Positions 54,999 through 64,000 of a DNA stretch of 64,000 nt are shown piece by piece. Under the pieces are notes generated by a model that did not search any database, had not been told where the DNA came from, and saw only the letters and a list, made by a program, of their open reading frames with translations. This DNA is from Irpex lacteus (taxonomy: Eukaryota; Basidiomycota; Agaricomycetes; Polyporales; Irpicaceae): assembly GCA_001986395.2 (NCBI GenBank), contig MQVO02000020.1, positions 496,001 to 560,000 of the forward strand, given 5' to 3'. Position 1 is the first letter of the stretch. Each line of letters opens with the position of its first letter. The position numbers and the translations under genes were made by a program.

Positions 54999-57900
54999 AT
55001 GGCCGGTCCTCTACCCGGAGAGCGCCAACTGGTCCCTAACTGGTCGTACGGAGTAAGTACTCGCTTAGGGTCATTCCCAGTCACATTCGTAATTGCCTAC
55101 TAACACAACTATGTACCATGAATCATTGTAGCTCATTGCCTTGTCCTATTGTATCTCGTGGCTCGGAGCGTACACAAGTACACAGATCGTCATACATGCG
55201 AAATACTCACGGACGAAGCTGGTCAGATGGGTGTGGTTCTTGCTGGCGAGTATTGCGTTTGGGTTCACGGGAATATGGTCTATGCATTTCGGTACGTCTC
55301 TGAAATACCCCATTCACAGTACGCGGTTGACATTATCTTCGCAGTCGGTATGCTCGCTTGCAGGCTCGACGTTAAAATCAATTACGACATTCCCTTGACT
55401 ATCCTCTCAGCCTTGGTGGCGATCGTATTCACTTTTGCTGCTTTCACCACAGCCTACATCTCCGATGCCATTCAGCAGACCCCTCTCTTCAAAGGCTTGT
55501 CAACATGGAAGGATTCTTATTCGTCTCTTCGTTCCGCTCTCTTCGTACACAAGCAGCATATCGATATTGAATCTGGGCGACGATCCCGTGCGTCTTCCAG
55601 GGCCTCGGACGAACGACGTCCTATGCTTGCTAGTACTTCCGATCATGGAGACAATGATGATGACGAAGACGAAGAAGAGCATGCTCGACGCATCTCTGAA
55701 CACCCAGAAGATCGCGAAGAGAGACCACATTTGAAAAGGAGTTACACACTCCCAGGACCTGCAGGTATCGATATTGCTGAAGAGACACCAGACTCAGGGC
55801 ACGAACACCCAACATACGCTTCACCCTCTCAAGGCTCTCATATAGGAGGTACTCTGAGGGCACCGTTCAGCTTTCTGCGCCGTACATGGACCCCGCCTGT
55901 GCAAGGTGGCCAAGCTACAGCTACCGCTCCGGTTTCCGCACGGACATCCGAGGACAGTAGTACCCCCCTTACCACAGACTCAAGTGACGATTCCGTCTCT
56001 ATTATCCAGCGTCTGTCTGGTTCATCGGCACACAGCATGTCCACCACGCCAACTTCTCTATCAACTCGTTCTTGGAGCGATCCCCTACACGCCGGACTCA
56101 GCCGTGAAGCCCGCATCCGTATCAAAGCTCAAGCCCGCGACAAGCCTGTGCCCAACTTTGGCTGGAGATACTGGGTCAAACGATACTACGCCACGATCAA
56201 CGTGCTAGTCTTTGTTCGTGCGGGAATCTGGGGATTAGCTATCATTTTCATGCATTATTGTGGTGAGTACTTTAACGCATCGAGACAGCCGTTTTACTCA
56301 ACTTCGATGGCTGCAACAGGGATGTGGGCAATGCAGATTCCGGACGGAAGAATCGAGTGGAACTCTCATATTGTCGCCCTCTCCTACGTCGTTGCCTTCA
56401 TCGTCTGCTTTCTTGCATGTGTGGCCATGGTCCACGTGGAAGTCCATTTCGGTCGCCAAGTCGCCTTTAGTACTATCGCCGCCGGAGGTGTATGCTCAAT
56501 GCACTATACGGGTAAGGTCTTCTTCGTCTCATCTCCGCCATGACATGTTAATAATCGTGATATAGGCATGGTGGCAGCCTCATTCTACACAAGCGCCTCT
56601 CCCAGCGATGACCCAGGTTATCCCGCATTCTTGCCCTTCACCATTCTCGCAGTGGCAGCAATCGTGTGTGTCATCTCCAATGCCCTCCTCGCGCACAGTG
56701 CGATCTTGTCTCGGAATCAGATGGCTGAGGTCATCCTGACGAAGAGAAGGCTATGGCGTATAATGGCCGAGAAAGAGGCGGCTGAACAGGCTAATGAGCT
56801 CAAACAGCAATTTATTTCTGTTGCCAGTCACGAGGTACGCGATATATCGCCTGTCTGCATCCTTTGCATCTAATATGTGCTCAGATTCGCACACCGTTGC
56901 ACGCTGTGAACGGGTACTGCGATCTCTTGGCAATGACCCAGTTGACAGAGGAACAAGCAGCCTACGTGTCAAGCATCCAACAGGCCTGTTATGCCATCAA
57001 TGTCATCGCAGGCAACGTGCTCGACTTCAGTAAGGTATGTCGGCCATCTTACTCCACTCCTCGTTGTTTGTTCGTGATGTTGAGGTGGCGTCACAGTTGG
57101 ACCGTGACAACGTGGAACTGTCAGCCCGTCCTGTTCTGGTTGACCTGCGCAAGATGGTCGAAGACCAAGCGCGGATCATCGAGACAAGGGCGTTGAATAC
57201 ACCTCACCCCGTTCTTGACGTCATCGTATCCGTGGACAGTAACGTGCCGGACAAGGTCTACCTCGATGAAACATATACATATCGGGTGAGTCGAGCTGAT
57301 ATCGATAATGTCCATGATATTTTGGCTAACCGCTTCATTCTTCCAGATCCTTATGAACGTATGTTCTCGTTCTCTTCCATCTGATGCCGGAAACTTACGC
57401 ATATGTCTAGCTCCTCTCCAATGCGCAGAAATTTTGCGAAGAAGGGTACATCTGTGTCCACGTTTCCATGGACAGTCCTAGTCAAGTCGCTATCAAGATC
57501 AGCGACAGTGGTTGCGGTATTCCCAAATCTTTCCGTCATGCCCTGTTCCAGCCGTTCCGGCAAGCCGACACCTCGTTCACGCGGCCGAAGCAGGGTACGG
57601 GCCTTGGCCTCAGTATCGTCAAGCATCTTGTGCAACGCATGTCCGGCAGCGTGGATGTCGAGTCTGCCGAGGGTGAAGGTAGCACGTTCACGGTCAAGCT
57701 ACCGATCACAGTTCCGACCAGTGCAGCGCCGCTCTTGGATGTGAAGCCCCCGAAAAGAAGGCTCAAGATCATACATCGCAACGAGCGCACGGCACAAGTC
57801 CTGGCCGATATGTGGGCACGCCTGGGTATGGCGGCAACTGTGGTCTCACATGACACAAGTTTAGGCGATGTGCTCAAGGATACCGATGCCATTATCACCG

Positions 57901-58784
57901 ACGTCGAGTCTGTTCAGCGGTCAACAGCCCTGATGAAGCTCATGAGCGCTGAGCTGTCATACAAGTCACCTCCAGTATACCTAGTTCACTCGGGCGCACA
58001 AGAACTGTCGTCACTGGAACCGAAGCTGTCTCAGGCGCACGGAGTTGTGCTTGTGAAGCGACCCATCGTGGTACACGGCCTCCTGGCGCTTCTCTCTGAT
58101 CCGGCACTTCACCTGGACTCAATATTCACTCCCAAAGTCCGATTTGCGATACCAACCGGGAAGACTCCGCAAGACGAGCGTAAGGTTGAGTTACTGTCGC
58201 CAGAAACGCTTGTCGACGTCGAAGGGTCAGAAATTGCGAAGCATAAAATTCTACTTGTCGAGGATAACATGGTACGGCTTGCACGCTTGTTCTGTTTGTG
58301 CTAGTATACTGACCGTAAATCAGGTTAACCAACATCTGGGCAAACGACTATTGGAACGACTGGGATACGAGGTCGAGACCGCCGACAATGGTCAGCAGGC
58401 GGTCGATAAGGTCTTGCGGAACTCGTTCTACTGCTGTTTCATGGATTGCCAAATGCCTGGTATGTGTCGTTTGCCTTTGAGCGTAAAGCTAGCCTTAAAC
58501 ATTCTCGCTGTAGTTCTCGATGGCTTCGCTGCAACTGTGCGGATCCGTGAACTCGAGAGTAACGGCACGCTGCGTGGTAGCCTACCCATAATCGCTCTCA
58601 CTGCCAATGTCGGAACAGACAGCGAGGAGAAGTGTCGAGCTGCTGGGATGAACCATTTCCTCCCAAAACCATTCAAGTTAACCGGTGCGTCTTAATGTAT
58701 GCTCAGTAGTTACGTTTCACTCACCTCCCTTCAGATCTACAAGCTACCTTAGCCAATCTACACAACACAGCAGCATCCCCTTGA
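54999..58784 (+). CDS. Hybrid histidine kinase with MHYT sensor domain
   Basis: Predicted 1,053-residue two-component sensor. Exons: 54999-55052, 55132-55291, 55345-56262, 56320-56511, 56566-56834, 56885-57034, 57097-57285, 57347-57358 (12 nt), 57411-58271, 58324-58459, 58514-58684, 58735-58784. Order: MHYT-type membrane domain with three signature repeats (SMHFVGM about 69-74, FMHYCGM about 373-379, SMHYTGM about 437-443), coiled linker, HisKA box ASHEIRTPLHAVNGYCDLL (phospho-His about 530), N-box NLLSNAQKF, G1 DSGCGI, G2 GTGLGLSIV, and receiver domain with phospho-Asp about 976 (FMDCQMP) and Lys1032 (FLPKPFK). A hydrophilic insert of roughly 240 Ser/acidic residues separates MHYT repeats 1 and 2. 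All kinase and receiver key residues are intact. MHYT domains are proposed to sense diatomic gases via copper; the ligand here is unknown. Confidence 0.93.
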
Positions 58785-59219
58785 GATACCCACGCACTCA
58801 AACATATTGTTTATTCCTTGCATCCCTATTCTGTAGTCCTCTCTGCTTTGCATCTAGTACTTGCTCAATGCTGTCCGGAACATCAATCTCGCATCATCTC
58901 ATCTATCTTATTCTCGCATACTCTCAAGTCACTCATACTCTCGGTATTTCGTACTCATACACACATATCTATCATTTATCCTTGTAGTTATTGAAGATAC
59001 CAGTCGCCATTGTTGTCTAGATAGATCTGTATTGCATCATCAATCTACAGCTACTTTACATCCAAACGCAAGAGATTCGTTATCGTACTAGTTACACGCC
59101 GTGAGAGAGACCTGTGTTGAAAGTGAAAATGTGTAATACGAGGACGATAGGGATTAGCCTTTCGCTCGAGCCATGCAAAAGGTGTGTGGCGAAGCACTAC
59201 TTCCTACTCGCGCGGAGAG
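58785..59219. other. Convergent 3' intergenic region
   Basis: Between the 3' ends of the histidine kinase (+) and F-box-like gene 1 (-). Pyrimidine-rich with repeated ACTCAT/CTCATAC words at about 58880-58970. No gene seen. Confidence 0.4.
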
Positions 59220-60595
59220 TTAGAAGACGTCACTCCAAGGACAAGTGGCTGTTGACTGAGACCATTCCAAGTCTGCAACTGCCCCTCTGGAATCACGTTT
59301 CGCGGTAGCTATCCTGGGACAAAACGTTCCAAGCCAGAGCTCCTTCAGCTGAGGATATTGCGAGAAAAAAGCCAATCCGACACGTTTATCTGCGTCCTCG
59401 CCTTCTTTTCTCACCCGCTCCCGAAGCTCTGCTCCACGTGGGCCCCTGTAAGCGTTGCCACAACGCGGAGGGCAAAAGCCCACATTCAGGTTAGCTGAAT
59501 CAGCCACTCCTAAGACCTCGACGAAGCGGAAGCGGGACAACTGGGATACATATTCCTGGAGAGAAGGGGCTGAAGTTAATAACTAGCCAAAAGTTCTAGT
59601 CAGGATAACACAGTACCTCAAAAGACGTCCAGATACCGCATGGGAGAACAAGTGTTTTGATTTTGGGGATTGCCTTGAGTAGTGCTAAAGACATAAGTAT
59701 ATGGTATACTGCCACTGTCACAGTTACAAATTGTACTTACTATCAAGGAACTCGTCCCTAAACACGAACTGATCAAAATAAAACCTTTCCAGCTTTGGCA
59801 GCCTGGGTAAAGCTTTTAAGAGATCAGTCCGTGATCCTGGCATGTCTTCCATATACTTCAAGAGGCCATGCACGGCTAATGCTACTGTGTTAGGGAACAA
59901 GTCGATAAAGTTCCCATCACAGTACCCGATGGATAGACGACGAACAGTGGGAAAGACCACATTATGTTTGATCAGTGCATCCACAAAGAAGTCAAGATGA
60001 TTGTCATCGACTGTCATGGCAAATCTCTCCAAACGTCGTGAAGTGGAGGCCATCACAAGTAGAGCCTGCGCGAGCTTGTCTGGAAGTGTGTCGATGAACA
60101 AACTTGAGACCTCCTTTCTTCCAAATTGGTCGTGGTGTATGATGCTGATGTCAATCTCTCTATGAAGGAGTGGAGCGGCGAATGAGCCGCAGCATAAGTC
60201 CCGAGACATTGCTCTGAATTTACCGTACGAAACGAGCGAACTCGCTATTCCACCCTTCTAGTTTCTTAATTGCGTCTGCCCAAGGATTCTCTCCGTAGCA
60301 CGCAAGTTTGAACGTCAGGAAGATGTATGGTGTACAGAACCTGCGGAGGCGTTTGCAGGTCGTGGAAAGCGCTTTCAAAGAAGCCTATCAATCCCATCGG
60401 TATGATTAGATGCATACTATTAACATAAGTTATCTGTCGCACCTCGTCTTGAGCACGAATATGTTGTTGTTTCTGTGCCTCGTCTTCATCATGTAAGCTG
60501 GCACAAATAAGCTGCAATACGTCATCGTTGAGACAGTCAAGGATCGATGGTTCAATTGTCAGAGGACTAGCAGAGTCATTGGTAGCTGGCATCAT
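59220..60595 (-). CDS. F-box-like protein, tandem copy 1
   Basis: Predicted 378-residue protein. Exons: 60595-60443, 60384-60224, 60159-59741, 59684-59617, 59555-59220. The N-terminal F-box-like region reads LNDDVLQLICASLHDEDEAQ, then, across intron 1, LKALSTTCKRLRRFCTPYIF. The rest is a helical/LRR-like region ending in LNVGFCPPRCGNAYRG and QLKELWLG. Gene structure and these motifs are shared with tandem copy 2. The exon 2 length (161 nt) and all four intron phases match exactly. Start is the first of two adjacent ATGs. Presumed SCF adaptor; substrate unknown. No transmembrane or signal sequences. Confidence 0.85.
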
Positions 60596-61151
60596 GATCG
60601 CCGAATACTTGCGAGGGTCCGGGGAGAGAAGAGTTGGAGGGTTGAAGCAAGAGCCAAGGCCATCAAGTTTTGCTATAATGTATGGCACGGAATCGCACAG
60701 CCTCGCAACTGCGTGATTGATTGAGTTCTACCAACTTGAATGATGCTCAGTAGTCTCTTGAGCATCATCTAACAATGGTACCGCATGTAGCTGCGTAATT
60801 TCATATGTCGACCCGACACATACCAAACATTCAGTTCCGATAGACCTTTGAAGAGATGAGAAAATCTAGAGGCAACGCATTACGTTCAGTGTCAGGATTC
60901 AAGCATAGCAAACGAAGACAAATATTGTCTGTACCAAGAGAATCAACGTTGTCCGGTTATCATGTCTACTTATCTACACTGATTGTTTGTATGACATAGA
61001 TCAAAACATCCTTTGTAATACGCACATTTACACCACAAAGTTGTGCACATTCTCGAGTGTAGTACATGGTTGTGCCAGTACCTGTAAGGCTGAGCCCTGT
61101 CGCCATTCATCAGCACCAATAGGCCGAAATAAAGAGCGATACGTGCGATTG
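60596..61151. other. Gap between tandem F-box-like copies
   Basis: 3' flank of copy 2 and promoter of copy 1. AT-richer than the surroundings. No gene seen; no trace of a third copy recognised. Confidence 0.4.
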
Positions 61152-62453
61152 TTAGAAAAGACTCGGGTTATTCCGGTGACCAGGGTCCTCCGGTTGTGAC
61201 CACCTTATACTTTCTATCACGATTGGTAAATCGCAGTTGCTGCGGTCGATAGTCGCTACGGTTGAACTTGAGGCAAGTGCTCCAAAGTAGAGTTCTTTCA
61301 GTTGTGGACATTGTCCGAATATGGCCAAGGCAACACGTTCATTTGCTTCTTTTCCCTCTTTGGCCACACGCTCTTTGAGAAGTTGGCCCTGTTTGCCCAT
61401 ATAAACATTTCCACATCTCGGTGGGTGAAAGCCCACGTTCAGATGGGGTGCCCTGGCGATACATAGCGTCTCAACAGCGTGAAAACGAGACACTTTGCTA
61501 ACAAAGTTCTAGATAGAGAAAAACTATGTATGAGCATCATATAGCATGGCAAATCATTAACGACGTACCTCGAAGGACGAAATCTTACTCGGAAGTACAA
61601 GAGTTTTTATGCTCGGTATCGCCCGGAGCAAAGCTTGTGACAATCTTAGCTTATCGAATTGCAACGGGTCATCATGTACCTACCATCCATCACTTCATCT
61701 GTATAGAATATGGCGGCTAGATGGAAGTTTTGCAGCTTTGAAAGCATAGGAAGTGCCTCGATGACCTCCGTGGACCATCTTGAATTGGTATCCCTAGGTG
61801 GCCCCTGGACCGTCAAGGATATCGCATTTGGACATAATTGGAATATACCCGCGTGGCTTGGGCTGACAACGAATCTTTGGACGCTGGGGAGCACAACACG
61901 GTTCTCGATGAATGTGTCCTCGAAGAGATGAGCATGGGGTCGATGAATGTTCAGAATGACCTTCTCCGGTTGTGAGAACGTGTGCAATACAGATGCCAGC
62001 CGGCCGGGTAGAGCGTCGACAAACTCCGGCTTCCCCGTCGTGAACGCAAGTGTGAGGTTGATGCGGACAGCGCTATAAAGCAGATTGAGTGCCCCTTTCT
62101 TACCCAGAAAAAGAAATCACACTCACCGCACAAATGGAGAGTACTCAGTGTTCCAACTGTCCAGTTTCTTCCATGCGTATACCCACGGGTCGTTGCTACA
62201 ACATTCTAACGAGAAGGTCCGAAAGATGATTGGGATGCACAGTGCTCGAAAGTGCTTGCACGTTAATGATAGTGGTAAAAGAGAAACCTGCAAACAAGAG
62301 TCTTAGCAAAGATGTATGTTTACCACAGTGGTTCTTGCTTGCCTCCACTTGGGTCAACCCCCTTTTCTGGGTTTCCTCTCTGATTACGTCGCAGAGACTT
62401 GCGCAGATAAGTATGAGCACGTCGTCATCGAGGATCTGGAGGATGGACCGCAT
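61152..62453 (-). CDS. F-box-like protein, tandem copy 2
   Basis: Predicted 358-residue paralogue of copy 1. Exons: 62453-62349, 62287-62127, 62072-61684, 61633-61569, 61508-61152. F-box-like region: LDDDVLILICASLCDVIREE, then VSLLPLSLTCKHFRALCIPIIF. The C terminus repeats the family motif LNVGFHPPRCGNVYMG and QLKELYFG. Intron 1 uses a GTGGAG donor. The more obvious GTAAAC further downstream would give an intron of 36 or 22 nt and the wrong frame or length, so the 61-nt choice is preferred. ATG 62453 gives the shorter N terminus; the frame remains open upstream without a better ATG, so the true start could lie in an earlier exon. Confidence 0.82.
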
Positions 62454-62959
62454 TTCCGTCTGTACTTGGATGCTACGGCGGGCTAAGAACGGGGGGACAT
62501 TTAGTGGAACTACCGTGGTTATATCGTGGCGGGGCGCACTGACTCACTACTGCGTAAAAATGATCCTGATCATGATGAGAGTGATATATTAATAAAGTCT
62601 TCTTGGCTATATCATGTGGAATCCCTACCTGCCGCTCAAGATGATGTTTCCCAAGGACGGTTGTTGAAGCTATGTAATTTTCTTGAGCACATCCATTAAA
62701 CAATGCGTTCTAGTTCCAGTAAAGCGCGAGTATTGCTCATTATGTCCTGCCTGTGATTTTGGCAAAGTACACTCTTTGTGCTTTGTGCCATGATATCCTA
62801 GGGCTAAGTCAGTGTGCGAGAATCGACCAGTCGACGATTTGCTTTGACTCAACACCTATACGTTTGTCACCGCAGCCGTTCGTTCGCGTTTTGCATAATG
62901 AGTTGTGCATTTCACCGACAACTTAGTATATACTCGTAGAAGGACAATTTACCAAAAGG
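62454..62959. other. Intergenic region
   Basis: Promoter of F-box-like copy 2 and 3' flank of the peroxiredoxin-like gene. An upstream exon of copy 2 could lie here but none is supported. Confidence 0.4.
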
Positions 62960-63979
62960 TTATTTCGTGCTCTGGACACCCGCATGTTCCAATACGTCCG
63001 CAAGCTCTGTGTCTGACCATGCTATTAGCGATCAACCATGGAGCTGTGATCGTGGCAAGCTTACGATCCTCCGTATGCAGCATACGATGTGCGTACAAGC
63101 ATCGGTCGTCTATGATCAGCGATGGATTGAGACATGCTAACGATCGATAGAGCTCTGTTGAAGGACGTACTCGGCCCAAATATGAATTCGCCGCCCAGCT
63201 GAGATATGTTTCCTTGTTTCCCGATATGTTGAGGCTGCTGAAGAGGTCCTGTCTAATGGAAAGACGTATTTGTAACTTCAGTATCAGTTGGCTCTGTCAC
63301 AGCCGAGGCTGATATGCTCGTACCCATATGCTACCAAGGACTTGCACAATCCTGCTATTCCCCGCGAGGTAGCTCTTGAGCTTTTGGTCGCTCGGCGTGA
63401 CCTTAAGGCTTTCGGTCAGACCAAAGTGTTTGAAGAGCTCCCGCTTACTGTCCGCATATATCGGACCAGTGTACCCCGTTTTCTCTGAGAAATGCAGTAC
63501 GTCGTTACTTAGGTCTGTGCGATTCTAGGAGGGAGCTTGGCGTACCTTGGTAAGACTTTATGGGCTGATAGTCACCACAGCCGATGACTAAAACCCTGAC
63601 GCGTGTCTTCTCTAGAGCTTCATCTCGAACTTGAGCTAGTTGAGAGACATACGCCTATAGAAACGATGAGCAGGCTACCAGGTGCCGTTTAGTAGTAGCG
63701 TACCTGACAAGCCTGTATATAACAAGGCGTGCCTTTCATGAGAAGACAACTTAAAGGAGGTTTGGAGACTCACACCACAGAAAAAGTGACCTACGAAAAA
63801 GGACAGGATGAGTTGTTTGTGAAATATATCCCGAATAAAACCACTCAACGAATGAATATGACGACTGTTTTGCCATTCTCATTCATCAGCTCTCCGAACT
63901 TGACTGTCTGACCTGTAGAGTCACGCAGTTCGAACTCGTAGGCTTTGCGCACATGTTCGACATCTGGAATGTGATCCAT
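62960..63979 (-). CDS. AhpC/TSA (peroxiredoxin-like 2 / AAED1-type) protein
   Basis: Predicted 201-residue thioredoxin-fold protein. Exons: 63979-63850, 63790-63774 (17 nt), 63712-63704 (9 nt), 63654-63546, 63484-63324, 63252-63171, 63109-63065, 63012-62960. Spliced landmarks: VVIFIRHFFCGACQAYVSQL with the redox CxxC (CGAC), then VLVIGCGDYQPIKSY, TGYTGPIYADSKRELFKHFG, IGKQGNISQLGGEFIFGP and HRMLHTEDHTELADVLEHAG. This is the order of the fungal AhpC/TSA antioxidant-enzyme family. The 9-nt exon encodes Ala-Cys-Gln and so carries the second cysteine of the redox pair. ATG 63979 is 21 bp from the window edge; the frame is open further upstream, so the start may lie outside. Presumed peroxide or disulfide reductase; substrate unknown. 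Confidence 0.87.
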
Positions 63980-64000
63980 GGCTATGCTTGGCCAGCTCAA

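Noticed and set aside
1..64000. tRNA genes
   Set aside because: Scanned for GGTTCGAATCC-type B-boxes with a fitting A-box. The TTCGAA matches found lie in coding exons or lack a cloverleaf. A covariance-model search would be decisive.

Overview
The window is about 64 kb of a filamentous basidiomycete (mushroom-forming, Agaricomycete-type) nuclear chromosome. Supporting signs are genes dense with short GT-AG introns (about 50-60 nt), several microexons (9-17 nt), short intergenic gaps, and a typical gene set: an MHYT-domain hybrid histidine kinase, BTB and F-box family expansions, an MscL homologue and lineage-specific homeodomain factors. Exon models were built by splicing by eye. CDS coordinates run from start codon to stop codon and include introns. 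Spliced lengths were checked to be multiples of three; two genes fail this check and are flagged.

Layout, left part (1-34.5 kb): SSS1 (Sec61 gamma, -), a mitochondrial PPR protein (+), the glycine decarboxylase P-protein GCV2 (+, with a 1-nt frame break), an RSC9/ARID2-like chromatin remodeller subunit (-), a condensation/CAT-fold acyltransferase (-), a GDP-fucose-transporter-like SLC35 protein (-) divergent from an O-fucosyltransferase-like type II membrane protein (+), an FBXO21-like protein (F-box, SirB1-like, YccV-like) (+), a DUF7726-type protein (+), an RCC1-repeat protein (+), two homeodomain paralogues (-) with an mscL gene (+) between them, an intronless F-box-like protein (-) and a TPX2-domain protein (+).

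Middle (34.5-47.4 kb): a 12.9-kb interval where no conserved gene, transposase or reverse transcriptase could be recognised. The only supported coding candidate is one small Ser/Cys-rich ORF at 39109.

Right part (47.4-64 kb): a secreted FAS1 protein (-), a BTB protein (-), the ubiquilin DSK2 (+, also with a 1-nt frame break), DUS1 tRNA-dihydrouridine synthase (-) divergent from a NOPCHAP1-like snoRNP chaperone (+), the MHYT hybrid histidine kinase (+), two tandem F-box-like paralogues (-) and an AhpC/TSA peroxiredoxin-like gene (-) whose start lies just inside the right edge.

Most genes are housekeeping and unrelated to one another. The clearest functional grouping is the divergent transporter/fucosyltransferase-like pair, a candidate Golgi fucosylation unit. 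The most unusual architectures are the duplicated homeodomain factors that share two extra C-terminal motifs, and the histidine kinase whose sensor domain is split by a cytosolic-looking insert of roughly 240 residues.
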